This document shows, in pieces, positions 19,121-27,882 of a stretch of DNA of 64,000 nucleotides. This DNA comes from Bosea vestrisii. GTDB lineage: Bacteria > Pseudomonadota > Alphaproteobacteria > Rhizobiales > Beijerinckiaceae. The notes beneath the pieces are model-generated. The model saw only the letters and a list, made by a program, of their open reading frames with translations, searched no databases and was not told the DNA's origin. Numbering within the stretch: the stretch's first letter is position 1; each line of letters begins with the position of its first letter. A program made the translations under genes and the position numbers. The stretch spans positions 3,703,001 through 3,767,000 of the forward strand of contig NZ_CP126307.1 of the NCBI RefSeq assembly GCF_030144325.1, in the 5' to 3' direction.

Positions 19121-19876
19121 TCAGGCCGCCGCTGTCGCGGCGCTGCGGCGCGCAAGCCAGGGCCAGAGCACGCCGACGGCAAAACCGGTGGCGAGCCAGA
19201 GCGCGGCCTGGATGGCGAGCGAGAGCGCGGCGAAATGGGCGGCGATCTCGGCCGGCACCTTGCTTTCCGGTGCGGCCGGATGCGGCGCACCGATCAGATG
19301 CGGCAGCAGCAGCGCCAGCACGGCGAGCGCCCGGGCCCAGGAGGCCTCGACGCGCAGGAAGACGAAGAGCGCGCCGGCGGTGACCACGGCCGTCAGCAGC
19401 CACCAGAGCTGGCGCTGGTGGAGCTCCGCCGCGGCGGAGCCCGGCAGCTCAGGCGCTAGTCCCATCGCCGGAGCGAGCCCGAAGGCAAGGAAGCCGCAGA
19501 TGGCCCAGGCCAACGTCCGGCGCTGGTCGATCGGCTCGTTCGCGGCGATCATTCCGGCGAGCAGCAGCGCGGCAAAGCCGATCGCGGTCGCGATCGTCAC
19601 CAGGCTGGTGAAGGCGGTGCGCTGCAAGCCATCCTGCGGCTTCCATTCGTGCTCGCCGGTGTGTTCCGCGCCGGCTTTCGGGTCGTTATGGGCGAGAATG
19701 ATGCGGGCGTCGCCAGTGAAGGCGGCCTGCATCGGTGCGCCCTGCGAGCGCAGCGCCGCCTCATAGGTCTCGGCCTTGAGGATCAGCGGGGTGGTGGTGA
19801 CGTGCTGGAGCGCCGAGATCAGCAGTCCAGCCAAGAACCCGGCCAGGATGCTGACCGTGAGAACACGCGTGACCAT
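19121..19876 (-). CDS. cbtA: CbtA-type predicted cobalt transporter subunit
   Basis: A 251-residue membrane protein with five to six predicted spans, the first being the N-terminal VLTVSILAGFLAGLLISAL. A soluble loop of about 60 residues containing HTGEHEWKPQDG follows, with histidines that could bind metal. CbtA and CbtB are known by comparative genomics as B12-regulated cobalt uptake proteins. The gene lies 10 bases after cbtB and 49 bases before the DUF1636 gene, under the same riboswitch. Confidence 0.9.
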   Translation of the reverse strand: MVTRVLTVSILAGFLAGLLISALQHVTTTPLILKAETYEAALRSQGAPMQAAFTGDARIILAHNDPKAGAEHTGEHEWKPQDGLQRTAFTSLVTIATAIGFAALLLAGMIAANEPIDQRRTLAWAICGFLAFGLAPAMGLAPELPGSAAAELHQRQLWWLLTAVVTAGALFVFLRVEASWARALAVLALLLPHLIGAPHPAAPESKVPAEIAAHFAALSLAIQAALWLATGFAVGVLWPWLARRSAATAAA

Positions 19877-19886
19877 GTGCTTTCCC

Positions 19887-20060
19887 TCAATGGCAGGGGA
19901 AGGCGAGGCCGTGACGGGTGTCGTGCGCCGCGTTGTGGATATTGGACGAGGCGGCGAAGCCGACGGTGTAGATCAGCACGAAGCCGAGGATCAGCGCGGC
20001 GGCGACGGCTTTCGCCCGTTCCGAAGCGCTTGTCTGGCTGGTGACGGTTGCGGTGTTCAT
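19887..20060 (-). CDS. cbtB: CbtB-type small cobalt transporter subunit
   Basis: A 57-residue protein with a single membrane span (AALILGFVLIYTVGFAAS) followed by a histidine-rich tail (HNAAHDTRHGLAFPCH), the defining CbtB pattern of a metal-binding C-terminus. It is the first gene after the cobalamin riboswitch. The start MNTATVTS at 20060 is preferred over a frame extension of six residues to 20078. Confidence 0.9.
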   Translation of the reverse strand: MNTATVTSQTSASERAKAVAAALILGFVLIYTVGFAASSNIHNAAHDTRHGLAFPCH

Positions 20061-20104
20061 TGGCTCACTCCTGGCCACCCCACCGGCAGCCTGCTGGACG
20101 ACAT

Positions 20105-20262
20105 CGGATGACGGCAGGTCTCCTGGCTCACGGCTTGATGTCCTGCGCCGCCTTCCCGGTTGAAAACCAGTGGCCGATGGCGCGGAACTCGCCGCTTACA
20201 GTTGCGGGGGCAGCCGCGGTCCTTCACCGCGTTCCCTTTTCACCTCGTTGCCGAGGCACCGT
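20105..20262 (-). ncRNA. cobalamin riboswitch
   Basis: Read on the minus strand, the block contains, in order, GGTGAAAAGGGAACGCGGTG, GGCTGCCCCCGCAACTGTAA, the GCCACTGG element, CCGGGAAGGCGGCGCAGG, and the B12-box AGCCAGGAGACCTGCCG (20112-20128). These are the conserved core segments of the adenosylcobalamin-sensing riboswitch. It ends about 45 bases before cbtB and should repress cbtB and the downstream cob operon when B12 is plentiful. The outer P1 limits are approximate. Confidence 0.96.
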
Positions 20263-20309
20263 CAGCAACGATCATTAGCCATCCGGCGGGCACTGTGCAA
20301 TGCAATCCC

Positions 20310-20350
20310 CGTCATTCCCGGCGGAGCGCGGCGCAAGCCGACGCATGACG
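20310..20350. repeat. short inverted repeat in the cobU leader
   Basis: CGTCAT (20310-20315) and ATGACG (20345-20350) bracket a GC-rich stem-loop with GGCGGAGCG near the centre. It looks like a remnant of the CGTCAT-type palindromic repeats seen elsewhere in the window. It lies between the riboswitch start and the cobU start; a regulatory role is not shown. Confidence 0.5.
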
Positions 20351-20363
20351 CGGAGACTGCACC

Positions 20364-20876
20364 ATGACCCTTCCACCGCTCACCCTCGTCCTCGGCGGTG
20401 CCCGTTCCGGCAAGAGCCGCCATGCCGAGGCGCTGATCGAGGCGCTGCCGGGCCCCTGGACCTATATCGCCACGGCCCAAGCCTATGATGACGAGATGCG
20501 CGCCCGAATCGCCGAGCATCGCGCCCGCCGCTCCCGCGACTGGCAGACGGTCGATGCGCCGGTCGCGCTGCCCGAGGCGATCCGCAATGCTCGGTCCGGG
20601 CCGCCCATCCTCGTCGACTGCCTGACGCTCTGGCTGACCAATCTCCTGCTCGCCGAGCGCGACATCGCGATCGCGACCGGCGAACTCATTGCCGCCTGCC
20701 GCGAGGCGGAGGGGCCGGTGGTGCTGGTCTCCAACGAGGTCGGCCTCGGCATCGTGCCCGACAATGCGCTCGCCCGCCGCTTCCGCGACGAGGCCGGCCG
20801 GCTGCATCAGCGGCTTGCGGCGCAGGCGGGGCGCGTGGTCTTCATGGTCGCCGGATTGCCGATGCAGGTGAAATAA
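20364..20876 (+). CDS. cobU: adenosylcobinamide kinase / adenosylcobinamide-phosphate guanylyltransferase
   Basis: Phosphorylates adenosylcobinamide and then transfers GMP to it, making the activated intermediate for lower-ligand attachment. It is called CobP in Pseudomonas denitrificans. The P-loop GGARSGKSRHAE is at residue 10. The guanylylation site region (ARIAEHRARR) near residue 49 and the VSNEVGLGIVP signature are present. 170 residues, normal. It leads a plus-strand pair with cobO and is divergent from the riboswitch-led operon. Confidence 0.95.
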   Translation: MTLPPLTLVLGGARSGKSRHAEALIEALPGPWTYIATAQAYDDEMRARIAEHRARRSRDWQTVDAPVALPEAIRNARSGPPILVDCLTLWLTNLLLAERDIAIATGELIAACREAEGPVVLVSNEVGLGIVPDNALARRFRDEAGRLHQRLAAQAGRVVFMVAGLPMQVK

Positions 20877-20888
20877 AAGAGCGACGTG

Positions 20889-21500
20889 ATGACGGATGAG
20901 ACCGAGGACGCCGCCCGCCACAAGGCGAAGATGGCAAAGCGCAAGGCGGTGCAGGACGCCGAGGTCGCCGGCAAGACGCTGGAAAAGGGCTTGCTGATCG
21001 TCAACACCGGCCCTGGCAAGGGCAAGTCGACCGCCGCCTTCGGCCTGATCCTGCGCGCGCTCGGCCATGGCTGGCGCATCGGCGTCGTGCAGTTCATCAA
21101 GGGGGCCTGGTCGACCGGCGAGCGCAAGGCGCTGGAGGCCTTCGGCGACCAGATCTCCTGGCATTCGATGGGCGAGGGCTTCACCTGGGAGACGCAGGAC
21201 AAGGCCCGCGATATCGCCGCCGCGACCCGCGCCTTCGACAAGGCGAAGGAGTTGATGGCGGACGGCAGCATCCGGCTGGTGGTGCTCGACGAGCTCAACA
21301 TCGCCCTGCGCTACGACTATCTGCCGCTCGCCGAGGTCGTGGCGGCGCTGCAGGCCCGCCGCCCTGATCTGCACATCGTCGTCACCGGCCGCAACGCCAA
21401 GCCGGAACTGATCGAGGCGGCCGACCTCGTTACCGAGATGACGCTGGTGAAGCACCATTTCGCCGCCGGCGTGAAGGCGCAGCAGGGGATCGAGTTCTAG
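20889..21500 (+). CDS. cobO: cob(I)yrinic acid a,c-diamide adenosyltransferase (CobA/CobO type)
   Basis: Transfers the 5'-deoxyadenosyl group from ATP to Co(I) corrinoid. The P-loop-like TGPGKGKSTAAFGLILRA, the GVVQFIKGAW segment and the C-terminal VTEMTLVKHHF are hallmarks of this family. ATG 20889 has an AGAG-type ribosome site 7 bases upstream; a GTG at 20886 in frame is possible. The stop codon shares CTAG with the stop of convergent cobD (4-base overlap). Confidence 0.95.
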   Translation: MTDETEDAARHKAKMAKRKAVQDAEVAGKTLEKGLLIVNTGPGKGKSTAAFGLILRALGHGWRIGVVQFIKGAWSTGERKALEAFGDQISWHSMGEGFTWETQDKARDIAAATRAFDKAKELMADGSIRLVVLDELNIALRYDYLPLAEVVAALQARRPDLHIVVTGRNAKPELIEAADLVTEMTLVKHHFAAGVKAQQGIEF

Positions 21501-22477
21501 AGGGCGAGCGCAGCCAGGCTTCCGGCTGCCGCCAGCCCCCAGAGCAGCAGGCAGGCGCGCCGGTAGAGGCCCAGTGCCCGCCGGATATCGGCCGCCGTAG
21601 CCTCCGCTCTGCCATCGCTCATCCAGCCGTCCTCGACCCTGACCGCGCCATAGACGCGCGGGCCGGCGAGCCGAAGCCCGAGCGCACCGGCCATCGCAGC
21701 CTCCGGCCAGCCGGCATTGGGCGAGCGGTGGCGACCGGCATCGCGGCGCACGGCGCGCCAGGCGGCGCCGGCATTGGCCTCACGGTCGAACGTCGCGGCG
21801 GCGATCACCAGCAAAGCAGTCAGGCGCGAGGCCGGCAGGTTGACGAGATCGTCGAGCCGCGCCGCCGCCCAGCCGAAGGCGAGATGCCGCGATGATCTAT
21901 GGCCGATCATCGAATCGGCGGTGTTGATCGCCTTGTAGAGCGCGCCGCCCGGCAGGCCGCCTGCGCCGAGCCAGAAGGCCGGGGCGACGATCCCGTCGGA
22001 AAAGTTCTCGGCCAGGCTCTCGATTGCGGCGCGGGCGACGCCGGCTTCGTCAAGGCTCTCCGGGTCGCGGCCGACGATCATCGCGACGGCCTTGCGTCCA
22101 CCGGCGAGCCCGCCTTGCTCCAGCCCTGCGGCTACAGCAGCGACATGGTCATGCAGGCTGCGCTGCGCCAGCAGCGTCGAGGCCAGCAGCGCCAGCGGCA
22201 AGAGGGCGAATGCGCCGGCAAGGCCGCAGAGCGCAACGAGGGCCAATGCGGCGGCCAGCGTCACGCCGAGCAGGATCGATAACGCCGCGATGCCGGCCAG
22301 CCGCCGCATCGCGAAGCTCGCCGCCTCGCGGTTCAAGCTCCGGTCGAGCCACGCGATCAGCGCGCCGATCCAGGTGACGGGATGGCCGATCCATGCGAAC
22401 AGGCGCGCCGGATAGCCGATCGCCGCCTCGATCAGGAGGGCGGCGAAGAGCAGCGGCAGGCTTTCGGAGAGCGACAT
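21497..22477 (-). CDS. cobD: adenosylcobinamide-phosphate synthase (CbiB/CobD)
   Basis: Integral membrane enzyme that attaches aminopropanol (or its phosphate) to adenosylcobyric acid. The 326-residue product has several hydrophobic spans and the family blocks YPARLFAWIGHPVTWIG near residue 22, ESLAENFSDGIVAPAFW, and INTADSMIGHRSSRHLAFGW. The start at 22477 lies in a CATG shared with the divergent cobC start. The gene is convergent with cobO. Confidence 0.95.
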   Translation of the reverse strand: MSLSESLPLLFAALLIEAAIGYPARLFAWIGHPVTWIGALIAWLDRSLNREAASFAMRRLAGIAALSILLGVTLAAALALVALCGLAGAFALLPLALLASTLLAQRSLHDHVAAVAAGLEQGGLAGGRKAVAMIVGRDPESLDEAGVARAAIESLAENFSDGIVAPAFWLGAGGLPGGALYKAINTADSMIGHRSSRHLAFGWAAARLDDLVNLPASRLTALLVIAAATFDREANAGAAWRAVRRDAGRHRSPNAGWPEAAMAGALGLRLAGPRVYGAVRVEDGWMSDGRAEATAADIRRALGLYRRACLLLWGLAAAGSLAALAL

Positions 22478-23480
22478 GGCGGCCGGGGCGATGAAGGAAG
22501 CGATCTGGCATGGCGGCGATCTCGCCACGGCCAAGGCGCTGTTTCCGCAGGCGCCCGAACCCTGGATCGATCTCTCGACCGGTATCAACCCGATCCCCTA
22601 CCCGCTTCCGGAGCTGCCGTTAAGCCTGTGGCAGCGTCTGCCGGGCAAGGCTGAGGAGGCCGCGCTGCTCGCGGCAGCCCGCAAGGCCTACCGCGTTAGG
22701 GCGGAAAGCGGTGTTGTCGCGGCGCCCGGCACGCAGGTCCTGATCGAATTGCTGCCACGTCTGGTGCCGGCGGCGCGCGTCGCCGTGCTCGGGCCGACCT
22801 ATGGCGAGCACGCCCCGGCCTGGCGCAAGGCGGGCGCCGAAGTGCGCGAGATTGCCGATCTCGCCGAAACCGGCGACGCCAATGTCGTCGTGCTGGTCAA
22901 TCCGAACAATCCAGATGGGCGCATTTTCGCGCAACAGACGCTGGTCGAGCTGGCCGGGGTGCTTGCCGCGCGCGGCGGCCTGCTGGTGGTCGACGAGGCC
23001 TTTGCCGACTTCGCGCCTGAGATGAGTCTGCTGCCGACCCTGCCGGATAACGCATTGGTATTGCGCTCCTTCGGCAAGGCCTATGGGCTGGCGGGCCTGA
23101 GGCTCGGCTTCGCGGTCGGTGAAGCGCGCTTTACCGATGCACTCCAGGCGATGCTCGGCCCCTGGGCCGTAGCCGGCCCGGCGCTGCATGTCGGGGCTGT
23201 TGCGCTCGGCGATGCGGCTTGGCTCTCGACGGCGGCTGACGCCCGCGCCGCCGACAGCAGGCGGCTCGACGCCCTCCTGGCCCCGCATGGCCGGGTCGTC
23301 GGTGGCACGGTGCTCTATCGTCTGTTGGAGACGCCGCAGGCGCCGTTCTTGTTCGAGTCGCTCGGCCGGGCCGGAAGCTATGTCCGCCGCTTCCAGCACG
23401 ATCCCTCGCGCCTGCGCTTCGGCTTGCCAGGGGACGAGGCGGCCTGGGCGCGATTGGCGCAGGCGCTCGCATCGGCTTGA
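22476..23480 (+). CDS. cobC: L-threonine-O-3-phosphate decarboxylase-type aminotransferase CobC
   Basis: A PLP-dependent fold-type I enzyme that supplies (R)-1-aminopropan-2-ol phosphate or the equivalent for the B12 linker. HGGDL at the N-terminus, STGINPIPYPLP, VLVNPNNPDGRIF and the PLP-lysine motif LRSFGKAYGLAGLRLGF are present. About 334 residues. ATG 22476 overlaps the cobD start. An alternative ATG at 22491 (MKEAIWHGGDL) matches the family N-terminus better and would leave 13 bases between the two genes. Confidence 0.93.
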   Translation: MAAGAMKEAIWHGGDLATAKALFPQAPEPWIDLSTGINPIPYPLPELPLSLWQRLPGKAEEAALLAAARKAYRVRAESGVVAAPGTQVLIELLPRLVPAARVAVLGPTYGEHAPAWRKAGAEVREIADLAETGDANVVVLVNPNNPDGRIFAQQTLVELAGVLAARGGLLVVDEAFADFAPEMSLLPTLPDNALVLRSFGKAYGLAGLRLGFAVGEARFTDALQAMLGPWAVAGPALHVGAVALGDAAWLSTAADARAADSRRLDALLAPHGRVVGGTVLYRLLETPQAPFLFESLGRAGSYVRRFQHDPSRLRFGLPGDEAAWARLAQALASA

Positions 23481-23585
23481 ATCCCGCTGCGCGGCTGCCG
23501 CAGCCGGCACGTGCGGACGAGTGCGGGACGAAGCGACGCCCCACCGCTATCGTCAGGTGATTCCAGCGATCCGGAGACCAGACAC

Positions 23586-24557
23586 ATGCAGCCATGGCCG
23601 AAGCAGTCCACCCTGACCATCGGCTTCGGCCATGCGGCTTATCAGTTGCGCGACGAATATCTGGCGCGTAACGGCGGGGCGACGAGCTTCGAGGTCCGCA
23701 CGGTCGAGGACCTCAAGGCCCGCGCCCATGAGGCCGATGTGCTGGTCGTCTCCGGCCTCTGGCGCAACGAGATGCTGGAGGGCTTGAGCAAGCTGCGCTT
23801 CATCCAGTCGATCAGCGCCGGCACCGACCAGTTCGACAAGCCGAGGCTGGCCGAGGCCGGCATCCGGCTTGCCAGCGCCCAGGGCAGCAATGAACGCGCG
23901 GTCGCCGAGCATGCGACCTCGCTGATCCTGGCGCTGGCGCGCCAGCTCCATCTCGCCCGCGACAACCAGGCCAGGCGCGTCTGGCGGCCGATGATCGGCG
24001 ACCGCACCCGCCGCGAGGACGAGCTCGGCGGCCGTACGCTGGTGATCGTCGGGCTCGGCCGCATCGGCCTGCGGCTCGCGGCGATCGTCTCGGCCTTCGG
24101 CATGCGCGTGATCGGCGTGCGCCGCCGGCCGGGTTCCGAGCCGAATGTCGAGCGGATCGTGCCGCCGGCGGAATTGCATGGCGCGCTCGCGCAGGCCGAT
24201 TTTGTCGCGCTGACCTGCCCGCTGACGCCGGAGACCGAAGGACTGATCGATGCCGCCGCGCTCGCCGCGATGAAGCCGTCCGCCAACCTGATCAATGTCG
24301 CGCGCGGCCGCGTCGTCGACGAACCCGCGCTGATCGCCGCGCTCGAAACCGGTCGCATCGCTGGCGCCGGCATCGACTGCGTCTACGAGGAGCCGTTGCC
24401 GGCTACGTCGCCGCTCTGGGCGATGCCGCAGGTGCTGCTGACGCCGCACAGTGCCGGCGAAACCCGCGCCTATGAGGGCAATGTCGTCGACATCCTGCTC
24501 GACAATCTCGGCCGGCTGGAGCGCGGCGAGGCCGCGCTCCAGAACCAGATCGTTTGA
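23586..24557 (+). CDS. D-2-hydroxyacid dehydrogenase family protein
   Basis: A 323-residue NAD(P)-dependent dehydrogenase of the D-isomer 2-hydroxyacid family. The nucleotide-binding motif is VGLGRIGLRLA near residue 157. Catalytic residues are visible as Arg in INVARGRVVDE, Glu in DCVYEEPLP, and His in LTPHSAGET. ATG 23586 has a GGAG about 10 bases upstream; the open frame begins earlier but lacks family sequence. It is convergent with the hydrolase at 24565. Substrate unknown (glyoxylate/hydroxypyruvate-like is a guess). Confidence 0.9.
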   Translation: MQPWPKQSTLTIGFGHAAYQLRDEYLARNGGATSFEVRTVEDLKARAHEADVLVVSGLWRNEMLEGLSKLRFIQSISAGTDQFDKPRLAEAGIRLASAQGSNERAVAEHATSLILALARQLHLARDNQARRVWRPMIGDRTRREDELGGRTLVIVGLGRIGLRLAAIVSAFGMRVIGVRRRPGSEPNVERIVPPAELHGALAQADFVALTCPLTPETEGLIDAAALAAMKPSANLINVARGRVVDEPALIAALETGRIAGAGIDCVYEEPLPATSPLWAMPQVLLTPHSAGETRAYEGNVVDILLDNLGRLERGEAALQNQIV

Positions 24558-24564
24558 CGCAAGC

Positions 24565-25530
24565 TCACGCCTTCAGCTTGCGCCCCAAAAAGTCGCGGAT
24601 GAGCGCCGCGATCTCCTCACCTTTGTCCTCCAGCGCGAAATGGCCGCTGTCGATCAGGTTGAGCTCGGCTTCGGGCAGGTCGCGCAGGTAGGCGCGGGCC
24701 CCTTCCGGCGGGAAGATGAAGTCGTTCTTGCCCCAGGCGATCAGCGTCGGCGGCTTGCGCTCGCGGAAGAAGGCGTGGAACTGCGGGTAGAGCTCGACAT
24801 TGGTCCGGTAGTCCTTGAACAAATCGAGATGGATCTCGCTGACGCCGGGCCGGTCGATCAGCATCTGGTCGATCAGCCAGCTGTCGGGATCGACCCGGCT
24901 CTTGTCGGAAACGCCGTCGAGATATTGCGAGCGTGTCGCCTCCAGCGTCAGCCCACCGCGCATCTTGTCGCGCCCGGCCTGCGTGTCGTCGGCCCAATAG
25001 GCCTTCACCGGGATCCAGAAGTCGCGCAAGCCTTCCTCATAGGCGTTGCCGTTCTGGGCGATCAGCGCCGTCACCTGGCCGGGGCGCTTCAGCGCCAGGC
25101 GGAAGCCGACGGGCGCGCCGTAATCCATCACATAGAGCGCAAAGCGGTCGATCCTGAGCTCGGTCAGGAACTTGTCGATCAGTTCGGCGAAGCGGGCGAA
25201 GCCGTACTTGAAGCTCGCCCGGTCCGGCACGGCGCTGTGGCCGAAGCCGGGATAATCCGGCGCGATCACCCGGTAACGATCCGACAGCGCCGGGATGAGA
25301 TTGCGGAACATGCGCGAGGAGCTCGGGAAGCCGTGCAGCAAGAGCAGCACCGGCGCATCGGCCGGCCCGGCCTCGCGGTAGAAGAGATCGATGCCATCGA
25401 TGGTGATGGTGCGGTGATGCGTCGGCCGGGCCTTCTGCTGCGCCTGTGCCGGCGCGGCGAAGGCTCCGCCGGTCGCTGTCGCCGACAGGGCGACAAAGGC
25501 GTCGCGGCGGCTGAATGAATCCTGGGTCAT
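24565..25530 (-). CDS. exported alpha/beta hydrolase (haloalkane dehalogenase/epoxide hydrolase-like)
   Basis: A 321-residue alpha/beta hydrolase with a Tat-like signal (SRRDAFVALSATATGG, cleavage after APAQA around residue 30). The oxyanion-hole motif is LLHGFPSSS. The nucleophile elbow reads VMDYGAPVG, with Asp rather than Ser, as in haloalkane dehalogenases and epoxide hydrolases. The catalytic His lies in DSGHFALED. The start at 25530 gives the signal peptide; the frame continues upstream over the divergent LysR gene and is not coding there. Substrate unknown; the LysR neighbour probably regulates it. Confidence 0.87.
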   Translation of the reverse strand: MTQDSFSRRDAFVALSATATGGAFAAPAQAQQKARPTHHRTITIDGIDLFYREAGPADAPVLLLLHGFPSSSRMFRNLIPALSDRYRVIAPDYPGFGHSAVPDRASFKYGFARFAELIDKFLTELRIDRFALYVMDYGAPVGFRLALKRPGQVTALIAQNGNAYEEGLRDFWIPVKAYWADDTQAGRDKMRGGLTLEATRSQYLDGVSDKSRVDPDSWLIDQMLIDRPGVSEIHLDLFKDYRTNVELYPQFHAFFRERKPPTLIAWGKNDFIFPPEGARAYLRDLPEAELNLIDSGHFALEDKGEEIAALIRDFLGRKLKA

Positions 25531-25633
25531 CGGAAGGTTCCTCACGGTGGCCAGCAGCGAGCCGGCCGATTTCGTAGGGGCAACATATGGACTGACGGAA
25601 TTCGGTAGAATGGCTATACAAGGAAAGCTATTC

Positions 25634-25648
25634 TTCCAGAAAATGGAA
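25634..25648. promoter_or_regulatory. candidate LysR operator (TTCCA-N5-TGGAA)
   Basis: A perfect 5-base inverted repeat with a 5-base loop lies just upstream of the LysR start, in the spacer between two divergent genes. It is positioned for autoregulation. Symmetry and location are the only support. Confidence 0.35.
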
Positions 25649-25653
25649 TGACG

Positions 25654-26568
25654 ATGGATCGGTTGGAAGCGATGCGCGTCTTCGTCAGCGCGCTCGACGA
25701 GGGCAGCCTGGCTGGCGCGGGACGCAGGCTCGGGCGTTCCGCCCCGGCCGTGACGCGCGCCATCAATGCACTCGAGGGCCATATTGGGGCGAGGCTGCTC
25801 GACCGCACCACGCGGATGATCCGTCTCACCGAAGCCGGGGAGCGCTATGCTGCTGCCTGCCGGCGTGTGCTCGTCGATCTGGAGGAGGCCGAGCTGCAGG
25901 CGGCGGGTGAGCGTGCCGCACCGCGTGGCCTTCTCACTTTGACCGCCCCGGTCGTCGCCGGCACGCGGCTCCTGCGTCCGCTGGTCGACGCCTTCCTCGA
26001 CCAGCAGCCGCAGGTGCAGGTCAGGATGCTGCTGCTCGACCGCGTCGTCAGCCTGCTCGACGAGGGCGTCGATCTCGCTTTGCGCATCGCCCATCTGCCG
26101 GATTCGAGCCTGATTGCGCTACGCGTCGGCAGCGTGCGCCAGATCGTCTGCGCCGCGCCGTCCTATCTCGCCCGGCACGGCGTGCCGCAGGAGCCCGGCG
26201 ATCTCGCCGTCCATCGCTGCATCGCCCAGATCCATCCGCTGGCTGGCGAACTCTGGACCTTCCCACCGATTTCAGAAGGTGGCCGGCCGCGTCAGGTCAA
26301 GGTGAAGCCGCGCCTGATGACGAGTTCGGTCGAGGCCGCGATCGCTTCCGCGGTCGACGGGCATGGGCTGGTGCGCCCGCTCTGCTACCAGGTCGCCGAC
26401 GAGGTTCGCAGCGGCCGGCTCAAGCTGGTGCTGACGGATTGCGAGCCGGCATTGCTGCCGGTTCATCTCGTCGCGCCGGAGGGCAGGCTTTCCGTCGCTA
26501 AGGTCCGCGCCTTCGCCGATTTCGCTTTGCTAAAGCTGAAGGCGCGCTTCGCCGAACGGGTCGGCTAG
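25654..26568 (+). CDS. LysR-family transcriptional regulator
   Basis: A roughly 304-residue LysR protein with an N-terminal helix-turn-helix (MRVFVSALDEGSLAGAGRRL then SAPAVTRAINALE) and the CrgA-like effector-binding half (WTFPP segment near residue 205, SSVEAAIASAVDGHGL). ATG 25654 has better Shine-Dalgarno spacing than the ATG at 25648. It is divergent from the exported hydrolase at 25530, the likely target. Confidence 0.92.
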   Translation: MDRLEAMRVFVSALDEGSLAGAGRRLGRSAPAVTRAINALEGHIGARLLDRTTRMIRLTEAGERYAAACRRVLVDLEEAELQAAGERAAPRGLLTLTAPVVAGTRLLRPLVDAFLDQQPQVQVRMLLLDRVVSLLDEGVDLALRIAHLPDSSLIALRVGSVRQIVCAAPSYLARHGVPQEPGDLAVHRCIAQIHPLAGELWTFPPISEGGRPRQVKVKPRLMTSSVEAAIASAVDGHGLVRPLCYQVADEVRSGRLKLVLTDCEPALLPVHLVAPEGRLSVAKVRAFADFALLKLKARFAERVG

Positions 26569-26600
26569 CGCGCTTCAATTCAAGAAGTCGAGTTCGCTGC

Positions 26601-27587
26601 TTACCAGCGCGGGCGCGGGCCGTAGCTGCCGTCGCAGCCGACGAGCGGGCCACCCGGATAGTAGTCGTCGATGACGATGTCCGGCATCTGGCAGCCACCG
26701 CGAGTGACGCTGCGGCTGATGCGGCGGCGCTGCTGGCCGTAATCGTCGGTGTCGGCCCAGACGGTGCGGCCGTCATAGCGCGGCTCCGCCTGGCGATCGA
26801 ACGTTGGCCTCTGGGCTACGACACGTGGTGCCTGGGCGCGCTGCGGCGCCTTCTCGGTGGCCTGCTGGCGCACCGGCGCGGCGGCGACATCAGCCGTGTC
26901 CTTGCTGTCCTTGCCTGCGATCTGCGAGGCCGGGACAACCGTATCCTCGGCGGTGGCGCGCACCAGCTTCTGGACGCCGGTGTCGAGGGCCAGCGTGCGG
27001 AAGGAAGCGTCGCCGCAACCACCGCAGCGAGCCGGGTCGAGCGGAACGAAGTCGACGCGCGCCTTGCCGTCGTCGCTGGCCTGGCCTTCACCGGCGGCGC
27101 GGGCGGCGATCACCACCTTGCCGGCGTCCTCGAGCTGCATCTCGATCAGCTGGGTGCGCAGAGCGCGGGCGCGGCGGTAGTTGACCACCTCGTCGCCGCC
27201 CGAGACCAGGATGGCGAAGGGCGCGCCCTTGGGAGCGTTGCCGCGGAAGACGTCGCGCAGCTGGGTGATGGCGCGGCGGGCATCGGAGGTGACCTCCCAG
27301 CTGCCGGGCGCGAACGGGATCTGGCGCGTCGTCATGATCTCGCGGGCCGCCTGGGCGACGCCGAACGAAACCGTGCGCGAGGAGAATTCCAGCTTCAGCG
27401 ACTGCGGCCGCTCGGCGACCTTCGGCGCATCCGGGTTACCCCCGCTGGCCTGCGCCAGCTGGTGCGCGGGAGCGGTGTCGGTCTGGGCGAAAGCCGCACC
27501 GGACGAGACGATGAGCGCGAGGGCGGCGACGGCGAAACGCAGGCGGCTGCTGCGCAGGCGGACGGTCTGGTCGAGCTGGAAGCCCAT
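26601..27587 (-). CDS. secreted protein of unknown function, OmpA-like central region
   Basis: Not recognised as a named family. The ATG at 27587 has a strong GAGGAG 8 bases upstream and gives 328 residues. A signal peptide (LRFAVAALALIVSSGAAFAQ) is followed by a region (about residues 80-170) with an OmpA-C-like rhythm: FAPGSWEVTSDARRAITQL, then VNYRRARALRTQLIEM. A GGCGD motif follows, then a low-complexity Ala/Gln/Pro linker and a Tyr/Gly-rich tail with two cysteines. It is divergent from the OmpA-like gene at 27883 and probably belongs to the same envelope locus. Confidence 0.75.
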   Translation of the reverse strand: MGFQLDQTVRLRSSRLRFAVAALALIVSSGAAFAQTDTAPAHQLAQASGGNPDAPKVAERPQSLKLEFSSRTVSFGVAQAAREIMTTRQIPFAPGSWEVTSDARRAITQLRDVFRGNAPKGAPFAILVSGGDEVVNYRRARALRTQLIEMQLEDAGKVVIAARAAGEGQASDDGKARVDFVPLDPARCGGCGDASFRTLALDTGVQKLVRATAEDTVVPASQIAGKDSKDTADVAAAPVRQQATEKAPQRAQAPRVVAQRPTFDRQAEPRYDGRTVWADTDDYGQQRRRISRSVTRGGCQMPDIVIDDYYPGGPLVGCDGSYGPRPRW

Positions 27588-27725
27588 GGTGGGTCTCCTC
27601 ATGAACGGATGTGTGCTGGGCACGTTGTCAGGCCCTTGGCGATCCTTGAGCCGGTTTCGCGAATGCTCGCGCAAAGGCGGTGTGTCTGTGTTGAACACAC
27701 GCGCGTAGAAGGCCGCGCATTCATT

Positions 27726-27774
27726 CACTGTTCAGGAAAAAATGCGGCTCGACGCGAAAATGCGGCAAACAGTG
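27726..27774. promoter_or_regulatory. candidate regulatory region with direct and inverted repeats
   Basis: In the 295-base spacer between the divergent genes at 27587 and 27883, an inverted repeat CACTGTT (27726-27732) / AACAGTG (27768-27774) encloses two direct copies of AAAATGCGGC (27739-27748 and 27757-27766). The 18-base period is close to two helical turns. This looks like a regulator-binding region, but no regulator is identified. Confidence 0.4.
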
Positions 27775-27882
27775 GCAAAGCTCGGGCAACGCCACTGCTG
27801 CGACCCGCTTTCACCCGACCGGGACGTCGCATTGTCGAGGCTACTGGACTATGCGAAGAGAGGGTAAACAGGGGGTCTGGCT

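Noticed and set aside
24565..26094. N-terminal extension of the exported hydrolase to 509 residues
   Set aside because: The extension runs antisense through the LysR gene. The Tat-like signal begins at ATG 25530.
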